Part shown: piece by piece, positions 10,601-17,658 of the stretch | How the letters are laid out: each line of letters begins with the position of its first letter | Position numbering within the stretch: the stretch's first letter is position 1 | Source of the DNA: Xanthomonas fragariae | GTDB taxonomy: Bacteria > Pseudomonadota > Gammaproteobacteria > Xanthomonadales > Xanthomonadaceae | Reading direction: 5' to 3' | Assembly: GCF_017603965.1 (NCBI RefSeq) | Contig: NZ_CP071955.1 | Coordinates: 3,815,501-3,879,500 of the forward strand | DNA: 64,000 nt | Notes under the pieces: generated by a model | What the model saw: the letters and a program-made list of their open reading frames with translations, nothing else | Databases searched by the model: none | Told to the model about the DNA's origin: nothing | Program-made: the position numbers and the translations under genes

Positions 10601-10986
10601 CGTTCGACCTCGCCCCATAGCGGCCAGGTCCGCCACAGCCCAAGCAAGGCGGCGCTGACCGCCACGCTCAAGGCCAACGCGGCGGCCAGACTGCCGCTAT
10701 CGCGCAGGGCGGTCAGCGGCCAACTGATCAACGCAGCCAGGGCCAACAAGCCTACTCCCCAGATCGTCAGCAACGGCGGCAGTGACTGCGCGATCGCACG
10801 CGCCTGTGTCGGCAGTGCGCGCGTTCCGCGTGCCCACGACGACGCCAACGCGAAGGCCGGTTGCGCTAGCCACAACGTGACGGCAGCAACGCTGCTGCCG
10901 ATGCCACCGAGCAAGCACAACACCGCACCGGCCACGCAGGCCAGCGCTGCGGCCCGCCACCGCGCGGTACGCTGTGGCTCAGTCAT
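7666..10986 (-). CDS. Large membrane-anchored ankyrin-repeat protein
   Basis: A 1106-residue protein. The first ~210 residues hold four to five hydrophobic segments (a start rich in Ala/Leu/Val, then a pair near 60-110 and a pair near 150-195). The rest is an array of roughly two dozen ankyrin repeats of about 33 residues, recognisable by recurrent G-x-T-P-L-x-x-A, L-L-x-x-G-A-D/N and D-x-x-G-x-x-A units. This predicts an inner-membrane protein presenting a long protein-binding solenoid, probably to the cytoplasm. The start overlaps the YcgL gene's end by eight bases. No enzymatic domain is visible and the partner is unknown. Confidence 0.88.
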   Translation of the reverse strand: MTEPQRTARWRAAALACVAGAVLCLLGGIGSSVAAVTLWLAQPAFALASSWARGTRALPTQARAIAQSLPPLLTIWGVGLLALAALISWPLTALRDSGSLAAALALSVAVSAALLGLWRTWPLWGEVERDGGALAPRWHALATQELHAWRGLLAAALVLAMCTLAVALAWPGWLSGGLRWGLTIAASVLLPVAHLLLQRTAAPARSDAPAALCAADFFFEAAAEPRPLEPVAQHQLVPELFEAARSGRVDRALQLLEAGADPQAMPLPEWRDQRSLPALAAVLPDLRLLRALIVRRVDVNQSHRGMTPLLAATRDSWHGRPDAVMTLLANGADPRATDNDGNTPLHHAVRSSDPGVAALLRDAAAELDALNNEGHSPLAMACQVGNWRLAKFLLERGAHSEPEGGAPVLLAAAGTEEDDPAGVHLLLKHKARVDARDRQRRSALHEAALAGHGDIVEALLSAGANLEACDLLGRTPWLDAARQARSAVLECLVARKADVLAIDGHGRNAVMLACAADSVSPALIRRLLDLQVPAGSADVHGRRAVDVAAEAGRWAIVQLLDPSYPLPAAVSDGHGDTSGVAVLPDRPPLVLLREGLQFGQRDGLVALARLCGPEELGGLLHDAHLASNAEAVDWLLRHGADAEVRDACGDVPMFALLSRGVEAVPALQALLHHGVSPAGAGGLTRLLSACVQHDAASRGLEQLALELLERGADPFAPSAAGDPPLSLAVRLGWLRLQQWLLEHGVDREARDSHGMTALHLATALGREASLKLLVKQGASPEARAADGQTPLGVALSTGRRDLADWLDWRIWSLPRRTLREADVPAAAMTGDIDAVRRLIDLGLPVDAVDAQGCTALLRAAGGGHLGVVAHLLERGADPQRAATSGATPLSAAVSMRQTEIVAALLQAGAQIEHRLPGGVTVLMLACALGLPDILARLLTAAADVHANDDQGLAPLHCAALYGFTARDKSRLLALLDTLLLAGTDPDYLAGGRVSPLLLLLGARAEPGTACDEHVVLAGVERLLDEDVSLDVADQRGFGPLHLAALHGLPLLVQRLLRAGADADRRDALNRTPREIAIMRGFIDVAGQFEPALPDVSSMARFLREGR

Positions 10987-11239
10987 AGTCGCACTCGCCC
11001 GCCAGCACCACCGTCTTGGGCAGTTGCAGGTAGAAGCCGTGCTTGCTCAGCGCCTCGCGCACCGTTGCCACGTCGGCCTGCGCCAGACGGCGCTCCGGCG
11101 TCAGCGCCACCTCCAGCACGAACGCGAACGGCCACAGCTGCGCGCGCACGGCGTCGGGAAGACCGGAGAAGTCCTCACGCGTGGCGAGATAGACGAAGGT
11201 GTCCTGCTTGCGTTGGCTTTTATAGACGTAGGCGTGCAT
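10979..11239 (-). CDS. YcgL domain protein
   Basis: Small soluble protein of 86 residues that begins M-H-A-Y-V-Y-K-S and contains D-T-F-V-Y-L, D-D/E-F-S-G-L-P and the late Y-L-Q-L-P box characteristic of YcgL/DUF709 proteins. In other gammaproteobacteria the family is usually next to rnd (RNase D); here it overlaps the ankyrin gene. The molecular role of the family is not established. Confidence 0.85.
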   Translation of the reverse strand: MHAYVYKSQRKQDTFVYLATREDFSGLPDAVRAQLWPFAFVLEVALTPERRLAQADVATVREALSKHGFYLQLPKTVVLAGECDYD

Positions 11240-11428
11240 GCGCGCGTGGTCGCGCTCGAAGGAAGGTGGGTCGCAGGATTGTGTCCCAATTGCGCCGACG
11301 GCGAAAGCGCGGCACGCGCGAAAATCCCAGCCGCGTCAGCGACATGACCGTCACGTTCAGTTGCGCCATCCACGGGACACGGACACGCCGTCGATATACT
11401 GAGAGCACTTTTTGCCAGCCAGACCATC

Positions 11429-12652
11429 GTGAGCCAAGCGCAACATTCGTCCCAGATGGCCCCGGTCGCCGTCACCGCGTTCACTTCCACCACCGCGCTC
11501 GGCGCCGGGCTCGCCCCCCAGGTGGCCGCGCTGACTGCCCGCCGCAGCGGCCTGCGTCGCAACGATTTCGGCCTGCAACCGCTGCAGTGCTGGATCGGCC
11601 GCGTCGATGGCCTGGAAGACATGGCGCTGCCCGATGCCCTGCAAGGCTGGGACTGCCGTAACAATCGCCTGGCCTGGCTGGCCCTGCAGCAGGACGGCCT
11701 AGCTGCTGCGGTGCAGGCCGCCGCGCAGCGCTACGGCGCCAAGCGCGTGGCGGTGCTCATCGGCACCTCGACCTCCAGTGTCGGTGCCAGCGAAGAGGCG
11801 TATACGCGTTTGATCGAAGATGCCGACGGCGCACGCTTCCCGCACGATCTGGATCGCCCGATCGTGCATACCCCGCATTCGCTGGGCGACTTCGTGCAGC
11901 ACGCCACCGGCCTGCGCGGCCCGTGCTTGACCGTGGCCACGGCGTGTTCGTCCAGCGCCAAGGTGTTCGCCCAGGCCGCGCGGCTGATCGACGCCGGAGT
12001 GGTGGACGCCGCGCTGGTCGGCGGTGTGGACACTTTATGCGGCAGCGTGCTGTTCGGCTTCAACGCGCTGCAGGTGGTCGCACCCGAGCCGTGCCAGCCG
12101 TTCGATGCGCGCCGGGTCGGCCTGAGCCTGGGCGAGGCCGGCGGCTTTGCGCTGCTCGAACGCCCCGCCGCGGCACCGGACGCAACGCTATGGCTGTATG
12201 GCTATGGCGAATCCAGCGATGCGCACCATATGTCCGCACCGCATCCGCAGGGCCTGGGTGCGCAGCTGGCAATGCGCGGCGCACTCGAACGCGCCGGTCT
12301 GGAGCCTGCAGCGGTGGGCTATCTGAATCTGCACGGCACCGCCACGCCGGCCAACGACAGCGTGGAAGCGGCGGCGGTGGCGGCGGTGTTCCCCGCCACC
12401 CTGCACGCCAGCTCGACCAAGGCCTGGGTAGGCCATACGCTGGGCGCGGCCGGCATCGTGGAATCGGTGATCGCGCTGCTGGCGCTGCGCGACGGCGTGC
12501 TGCCGGGCACGCTCAACAGCGAGGTCCCCGACCCCGCCTGCGGCCCGCAGATCCGTTTCGACAACGCCCATTCCAAGATCGATTACGCAATGAACAATTC
12601 CTTCGGCTTTGGCGGCAACAATTGTTCGCTGCTGTTCGGGCGGGCATGCTGA
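11429..12652 (+). CDS. Beta-ketoacyl-ACP synthase of the xanthomonadin cluster
   Basis: Condensing enzyme expected to extend the aryl-primed polyene chain with malonyl-ACP. It has 407 residues and a GTG start. The thiolase-fold active site is intact: Cys173 in TVATACSSSAK, a first His in LNLHGTATPANDS near residue 300 and a second in WVGHTLGAAGIVE near 337, giving the Cys-His-His triad of FabF/FabB-type synthases. The stop overlaps the start of the following chain-length-factor-like gene, the usual KS/CLF arrangement of aryl polyene clusters. It is the first gene of the plus-strand half of the pigment cluster and diverges from the ycgL-ankyrin operon. Confidence 0.92.
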   Translation: MSQAQHSSQMAPVAVTAFTSTTALGAGLAPQVAALTARRSGLRRNDFGLQPLQCWIGRVDGLEDMALPDALQGWDCRNNRLAWLALQQDGLAAAVQAAAQRYGAKRVAVLIGTSTSSVGASEEAYTRLIEDADGARFPHDLDRPIVHTPHSLGDFVQHATGLRGPCLTVATACSSSAKVFAQAARLIDAGVVDAALVGGVDTLCGSVLFGFNALQVVAPEPCQPFDARRVGLSLGEAGGFALLERPAAAPDATLWLYGYGESSDAHHMSAPHPQGLGAQLAMRGALERAGLEPAAVGYLNLHGTATPANDSVEAAAVAAVFPATLHASSTKAWVGHTLGAAGIVESVIALLALRDGVLPGTLNSEVPDPACGPQIRFDNAHSKIDYAMNNSFGFGGNNCSLLFGRAC

Positions 12653-13434
12653 TGCTGGCTGCCACCATCGAAGGGATCGGGTTCTGGACCCAGGGCCTGC
12701 CCACCTGGGACGCCGCGCTCGCGTTCGTGCGCGGCGGCGAGCTACAGGACACCGCGGCACGCCCGGCACCGCAGTTACTGGCCGCCAACGAACGCCGCCG
12801 CGCGCCGGACACGGTGGCGGTGTCGCTGGAAGCCGCGCTGGCGGCCTGCACCGCTGCCGGCCGCGAACCGGCGCGCCTGCCGTCGGTGTTCACTTCCACC
12901 TATGGCGATCTGGCCATCACCGACTACATGTGCACCACCCTGGCCAGCGACCCGACCGCCATCTCGCCGACCAAGTTCCACAACTCGGTGCACAACGCCG
13001 CGGCTGGCTACTGGACCATCGGTACCGGGGCGATGACCCCGGCCACGGCGATCAGCGCCAGTGCCGCCAGTTTCGCGCAGGGCCTGCTCGAGGCACTGGT
13101 GCAGCTCACCGCCAGCGTGGACTCGGTGTTGCTGGCCGCTTACGATGCCCGCTCGATCGGGCCGCTGGGCCGGGTGGCGCCCAGCCAGGGCCTGCTCGGC
13201 GCGGCGCTGGTGTTGGGCGCGCCCGGCCAGGCCGGCAAACCGCAGTTGCAGATGCGCCTGGACGACGGCACGCCGTCGCCCGCTGATGGCCCGTTGTCGC
13301 GGCATGCCGCCGGCAATGCGATGGCGCCGATGCTGCCACTGTTCGACCTGCTCGCCCACAGCGGCAACAGCGGCAACAGCGTCGCACTGTACGCCGGCCC
13401 AGGCCGCGTGCTGCGCGTGGAGGTCCAGCGGTGA
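12652..13434 (+). CDS. Beta-ketoacyl synthase-like chain length factor
   Basis: A 260-residue protein homologous to the N-terminal part of ketosynthases. It keeps the dimer-interface region (VFTSTYGDLAITDYM and SPTKFHNSVHNAAAGYWTIG) but has no nucleophilic Cys in the ACSS context. This matches the chain-length-factor partners of type II aryl polyene ketosynthases, which form a heterodimer with the active KS. Translation can start at ATG 12646 or ATG 12652; the latter gives a TGATG junction with the upstream stop. The 3' end overlaps the glycosyltransferase start (GTGA). Confidence 0.88.
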   Translation: MLAATIEGIGFWTQGLPTWDAALAFVRGGELQDTAARPAPQLLAANERRRAPDTVAVSLEAALAACTAAGREPARLPSVFTSTYGDLAITDYMCTTLASDPTAISPTKFHNSVHNAAAGYWTIGTGAMTPATAISASAASFAQGLLEALVQLTASVDSVLLAAYDARSIGPLGRVAPSQGLLGAALVLGAPGQAGKPQLQMRLDDGTPSPADGPLSRHAAGNAMAPMLPLFDLLAHSGNSGNSVALYAGPGRVLRVEVQR

Positions 13435-14252
13435 GCCGGCTGCCGTTGAGCCGCGAGGACACCGCGATTTTAGTGCCGGCCTTGAATGAGGCGCTGCGCA
13501 TCCGCGAAGTGGTCAACGATGCGCTGACTTACTGCTCGCACGTGATCGTGATCGACGACGGCTCCGACGATGGCACCGCCGATTGCATCGCCGATCTGCC
13601 GATCACCTTGATCCGCCATCCGCAGCGCATGGGTAAAGGCGCCGCGTTACGTAGCGGTTTTGCGCAAGCCCAGCGTCTGGGCATGCGCGCAGTGATGACC
13701 ATGGACGGCGACGGCCAGCACAAGGCGGCCGATTTCCCACGTCTGCTGGCTGCCGCCAACCGTCACCCCGGTTGTGTAATCGTCGGCGCACGCATGCGCA
13801 GGCGCGCCACCCAGCCCACCCTCCGCCGCATCGGCAACGATTTTGGCGACTGGGGCATCGCCTGGGCCTGCGGCTTCCAACTGGTCGACAGCCAGAGCGG
13901 CCAACGGCTGTATCCGGCCTCGGTGTTCAGCCTGCCCGACGTGCCTGGCGAAGGCTTCGTGTTCGAAGCGCAATTGCTGATTTCCGCCGCCCGCCAGGCC
14001 GGCGCGCGCGTGGTCGCAGTGCCGATCGAAACCCGCTATGCCGGCACCTCGCCCGGCACGTTTCGCAAGAGCCATTTCCGGCTGGTGCGCGATCTTTGGG
14101 AAATCACCTCGCATGTGGTCGCCCAAGCCTGGAACTACGGGCATATCTGGCGCGAGTACCGCCGCGTACACGCCAACCCGGTGCTGATTGACGACGCTGA
14201 CGGCGAATTTGCTACTGTGCCTGCGGTCACCAAGAGCAACCAATCCCCATGA
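13431..14252 (+). CDS. GT2 family glycosyltransferase of the xanthomonadin cluster
   Basis: Family 2 glycosyltransferase of 273 residues starting at GTG. It has ILVPALNEALRI at the N-terminus, the VIVIDDGSDDGTAD nucleotide-binding box and the metal-binding MTMDGDGQHK motif near residue 88, typical of DPM1/WcaA-like enzymes. No C-terminal membrane segments are evident. In aryl polyene clusters such a transferase may sugar-modify the lipid carrier or pigment headgroup; the acceptor is not known from sequence. It overlaps its neighbours on both sides by four bases, so it is part of one translationally coupled block. Confidence 0.9.
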   Translation: MSRLPLSREDTAILVPALNEALRIREVVNDALTYCSHVIVIDDGSDDGTADCIADLPITLIRHPQRMGKGAALRSGFAQAQRLGMRAVMTMDGDGQHKAADFPRLLAAANRHPGCVIVGARMRRRATQPTLRRIGNDFGDWGIAWACGFQLVDSQSGQRLYPASVFSLPDVPGEGFVFEAQLLISAARQAGARVVAVPIETRYAGTSPGTFRKSHFRLVRDLWEITSHVVAQAWNYGHIWREYRRVHANPVLIDDADGEFATVPAVTKSNQSP

Positions 14253-15871
14253 ATGCACAGCGTGCCGATGTCGTTATCACTGGTGGTGGCCTGGCCGGCC
14301 TGAGTCTGGCCCTGCAGCTACGCCAACGCGATCCCGAGCTGGCGATCACCGTGCTGGAGCGCCGCGCGCACCCGGTGCGCGAGGCCGCGTTCAAGGTCGG
14401 TGAATCCACGGTGGAAATCGGCGCGCATTATTTCGCCGAGGTGCTGGGTTTACGTGAGCATCTGGAAACCGAGCAGATCCGCAAGTTCGGTTTTCGGTTC
14501 TTTTTTTCCGACAAGCGCGGGGACATCGATCGCTGCACCGAGCTGGGCGTCAGCCAGATCCTGCCGACGCCGTCGTGGCAGATCGATCGCGGTCGCTTCG
14601 AAAATTTTCTCGGCGAACGCGCCCGCGCGCAGGGCATCGCCTTTGTCGACAGCTGCAGCGTCAAGGGCGTGGATCTGTCCGATGACGATGCCGACCACGC
14701 CGTGCGCTACGAGCGCGCCGGCGAGCCCGGCACGCTGAGCGCACGCTGGGTGGTGGATGCCAGCGGCCGCGCTGGCCTGCTCAAGCGCAAGCTGGGCCTG
14801 ACGCAGGACAACGCGCACGACGCCAATGCGGTGTGGTGGCGCGTGGAAGGTTTGATCGACCCCAATGGCTGGTCGCAGGACAGCAGCTGGCTGCAGCGCT
14901 GCACCCCGCCGGATCGCTGGCGCTCGACCAACCACATGTGCGGGCCGGGCTATTGGTTCTGGCTGATTCCGCTCTCCTCCGGTGCGCATTCGCTGGGCAT
15001 CGTCTGCGATGCGGACATGCATCCGCTGGAGACGATGAACACGCACGAGAAGGCGATGACCTGGCTGCGCACGCATCAGCCGCAGGTCGCCGCCACCCTC
15101 GACAAGGCCGACTACCGGTTGCAGGACTTTCTGTTCCTGCGCAAGTTTTCGTATAGCTGCAAGCAGGTGTTCTCGACGCAGCGCTGGGCACTGACCGGCG
15201 AAGCCGGGTTGTTCCTGGACCCGTTCTATTCACCGGGCAGCGACTTCATCGCCATTTCCAATACCTACATCTGCGAACTGATCGGCCGCGACCGCGCCGG
15301 CAAATCGCTCAGCCCGTACGCCGAGCTGTATCAGCAGCTGTATTTCTCGTTCTACGAAAGCACCCTGACCCTGTATCAGGATCAGTACGCACTGTTCGGC
15401 GACGAACAGGTCATGCCGGTCAAGGTGATCTGGGATTACACCTACTACTGGTCGTTGCTGGCGCCGCTGTTCTGCAGCGGGCGCATTGCCGATCTCAGCT
15501 TGCTGGCGCGCATGAAGACCGACTTCCTGTACGCGCGCGACATGAATCTGGCGATGCAACGCGTGCTGCACGACTGGGGCGTGCACAACATCGCACAAGG
15601 TGTGGCCACCGGCGACGGACGATTGCTGGATCAGTATCTGATCGGCTGGTTCAACGAACTCAATAGCGCGTTGCACGACACGCTGGACGACGAAGCCTTT
15701 GCCGCACGCATCCACAGCAATATCGCGCGCATGGCAGTGCTGGCGCGCGAGATCCTGCAGCAGGCACGTCAACGCCACCCCGACCTGCCCGACCACGGCC
15801 TGGACGCATTGACCGCCAACGCCAGCGGCAATCAGATCCTCACCGCGACTTGGTACGCCGATGCGGCGTAG
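14249..15871 (+). CDS. FAD-dependent halogenase-like oxidoreductase (first of two)
   Basis: A 540-residue flavoprotein with the dinucleotide-binding loop VVITGGGLAGLSLAL at the N-terminus, F-K-V-G-E-S-T (counterpart of the F-x-I-G-E-S-x-L/T box of flavin halogenases) near residue 50, a central VVDASGR box and GYWFWLIPL near residue 235. That last box corresponds to the G-W-x-W-x-I-P signature of flavin-dependent halogenases. Xanthomonadins are brominated, so this enzyme or its paralogue at 24096 is a good candidate brominase, but hydroxylation or desaturation is also possible. It ends the plus-strand half of the cluster, directly against an IS30 remnant. Confidence 0.85.
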   Translation: MNAQRADVVITGGGLAGLSLALQLRQRDPELAITVLERRAHPVREAAFKVGESTVEIGAHYFAEVLGLREHLETEQIRKFGFRFFFSDKRGDIDRCTELGVSQILPTPSWQIDRGRFENFLGERARAQGIAFVDSCSVKGVDLSDDDADHAVRYERAGEPGTLSARWVVDASGRAGLLKRKLGLTQDNAHDANAVWWRVEGLIDPNGWSQDSSWLQRCTPPDRWRSTNHMCGPGYWFWLIPLSSGAHSLGIVCDADMHPLETMNTHEKAMTWLRTHQPQVAATLDKADYRLQDFLFLRKFSYSCKQVFSTQRWALTGEAGLFLDPFYSPGSDFIAISNTYICELIGRDRAGKSLSPYAELYQQLYFSFYESTLTLYQDQYALFGDEQVMPVKVIWDYTYYWSLLAPLFCSGRIADLSLLARMKTDFLYARDMNLAMQRVLHDWGVHNIAQGVATGDGRLLDQYLIGWFNELNSALHDTLDDEAFAARIHSNIARMAVLAREILQQARQRHPDLPDHGLDALTANASGNQILTATWYADAA

Positions 15872-16125
15872 TTAAGAGCCGCTAACAAAACGTCGATGCG
15901 CGCACGCCGGCTGGCCTGCGTGCGCCGATGCTCGCTGAGGCGCTGCGCATGATCGGGCAGATACTGCCGAGCGTGCCGGTGACGGCGCAGTTCGCGGCTG
16001 ATCGTGCTGGGCGCGCGCTCCAACGCATCGGCGATGGCCCGCATCGACATCCCGGTTTCATATAACGCATGCAAACGGTATCGTTCTGACAGGTCCAGGC
16101 GGCTGGATGGCATGGGCAACTCCAC
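15872..16125 (-). pseudogene. IS30-family transposase 5' fragment fused to a MITE-like end
   Basis: The minus strand encodes the N-terminal helix-turn-helix of an IS30 transposase: SRLDLSERYRLHALYETGM, then AIADALERAPSTISRELRRH. No DDE catalytic domain follows. After about 70 residues the frame runs into the sequence TTAAGAGCCGCTAACAAAAC (from 15872), which matches the ends of the two MITE-like elements at 46053 and 49857, and then into the neighbouring gene. This is a remnant, probably left by deletion or by insertion of one element into another. Its place is exactly at the convergence of the two halves of the pigment cluster. Confidence 0.8.
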
Positions 16126-16307
16126 TTGGCGGTGAAGTCGTCAGGTCAGGTCGCCTGGACCACTTCACAACCGTTGATGTTGCGATCCAGAGTTGAAGAC
16201 GCCCCCGAAATTCACTGAGAATCCCGGGAGGTTCTTGAAACAGTTAACTTCAAGCCGCGTCAACATTTAAGACCTATTATCAATATCATGAACATACAAC
16301 AAATTAT

Positions 16308-17045
16308 TCAGCCCATCCCACCATTGATGCCGATAACCTGGCCATTGATGTAACCGGCAACCTCCGAGCATAGGAACGCGACCAATGCTGCGACTTCGTC
16401 GGGCTTGCCGACGCGCCCGGCCGGCACCAGTTGCTTGATCACTTCGGGCGCGAAGCTTTCGCCGACCATCTCGCTTTCGATCACGCCCGGCGCAACGACA
16501 TTCACCGCAATGCCGCGGCTGGCCATTTCGCGCGACAGCGATTTGCTGGCGCCGTGCAGCGCGGCCTTGGCCGCGGCGTAGTTGGTCTGGCCGCGATTGC
16601 CCAGCACCGCCGCCACCGACGACACGCTGACGATACGGCCCCAACGCGTACGCGCCATCGGCAGCAACAGCGGCTGGGTGGCATTGAAGAAACCATGCAG
16701 CGACACATCGATGACCCGATGCCACTGCTCGGCGGTCATGCCCGCCATCGGCGCGTCGTCGTGGATGCCGGCGTTGTTGACCACGATCTGGATCGGGCCG
16801 ACTTCCAGCAGGCTTGCCAGCGCCGCGGCACTGGCCTGGGCATCGGCCACATCGAACGCCACCGCTTCTGCGCTACCGGCGTCGGCGACAATCGCTGCAA
16901 CTACCTCTTCGGCTCGGGCGATATTGCGATTGGCATGCACGATCACGTGCCGGCCCTGCGCTGCCAGATGCCGGCAGATCGCACCGCCCAGATCGCCGCT
17001 ACCGCCGGTGACAAGGGCGCGGCGCTGTGGAATGGAAGTGCTCAT
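16308..17045 (-). CDS. 3-oxoacyl-ACP reductase (FabG-like SDR)
   Basis: Short-chain dehydrogenase of 245 residues that should reduce the 3-ketoacyl-ACP intermediate of the growing polyene with NADPH. The cofactor loop is ALVTGGSGDLGGAI (T-G-x3-G-x-G), followed by V-V-N-N-A-G and the catalytic Ser in VSVSSVAAV with Tyr and Lys in Q-T-N-Y-A-A-A-K. The terminal GYINGQVIGINGGMG is typical of FabG. It is the last gene of the minus-strand xanthomonadin operon. The AT-rich stretch after it (16126-16307) holds no gene. Confidence 0.92.
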   Translation of the reverse strand: MSTSIPQRRALVTGGSGDLGGAICRHLAAQGRHVIVHANRNIARAEEVVAAIVADAGSAEAVAFDVADAQASAAALASLLEVGPIQIVVNNAGIHDDAPMAGMTAEQWHRVIDVSLHGFFNATQPLLLPMARTRWGRIVSVSSVAAVLGNRGQTNYAAAKAALHGASKSLSREMASRGIAVNVVAPGVIESEMVGESFAPEVIKQLVPAGRVGKPDEVAALVAFLCSEVAGYINGQVIGINGGMG

Positions 17046-17151
17046 GAAAGCCTCGATGGAAGCTGCGGAAACGACGGCGGAAAGAGCTTCATCCTAACGA
17101 CTGGCAGCAAGCGCAGGAATAGATCGCCAGCATTTTGATCGCCCACATTCC

Positions 17152-17215
17152 GTAGGAGCGCGCCAGCGCGCGATGGCGTTATCGCTCGCCGTATCGCGCG
17201 CAAGCGCGCTCCTAC
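17152..17215. repeat. REP-like palindromic repeat
   Basis: Inverted repeat with a left arm starting GTAGGAGCGCGCCAGCGCGC and a right arm ending CGCGCAAGCGCGCTCCTAC. It is the same family as the element at 3487-3556. It lies between the ketoreductase gene and the stop of the upstream dehydratase gene inside one operon, so it could form an mRNA structure that separates expression of the two. Confidence 0.85.
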
Positions 17216-17217
17216 AG

Positions 17218-17658
17218 TTAGGTGGCCTGCGCAGCACCCAACATCACCGTGGCACGCCCTTCTGCCAGCAACTGCTCGCCGTGGGTCAAGCGAAAACTGT
17301 ACTGCTGGCTATCCTCGCCCTGCATCAATACCTGTGCTTCGCACACGATCGCATCGGCCAGCTCGTCCAGATAGGCGACATGCAGCTCCACCGCACGCAG
17401 CGCCACCAGCATGCCCGGGCGCACCGGCGTGCCGGATGCGCGGCCAAGCAAGCCGCCATGTACGGCGATGGCTTGCGCACCGTATTCGCACAGATGCAGT
17501 GCGCGCAGGCGGCCATTGGCGCGTAGCGGATGCGTAGCGCTGCGATGCGTGCCACTGCGCAACACGATGCGCTGCGCATCCCAGTGGACCACTTCTTCCC
17601 ACAGACACATATTGCCCTGGTGCGGAATCAATGCGGCAATCGCCTCACGTCCTTGCAT
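17218..17658 (-). CDS. Hotdog-fold 3-hydroxyacyl-ACP dehydratase (ApeP-like)
   Basis: A 146-residue hotdog protein with I-P-H-Q-G-N-M-C-L-W-E-E-V-V near the start, resembling the P-H-R/x-P-M dehydratase box of FabZ and ApeP proteins. It is expected to dehydrate the 3-hydroxyacyl-ACP that arises after ketoreduction, giving the trans double bonds of the pigment. The start ATG at 17658 overlaps the exporter's stop by 14 bases; the longer open frame upstream is only the exporter's other frame. A thioesterase role is an alternative reading of the same fold. Confidence 0.8.
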   Translation of the reverse strand: MQGREAIAALIPHQGNMCLWEEVVHWDAQRIVLRSGTHRSATHPLRANGRLRALHLCEYGAQAIAVHGGLLGRASGTPVRPGMLVALRAVELHVAYLDELADAIVCEAQVLMQGEDSQQYSFRLTHGEQLLAEGRATVMLGAAQAT

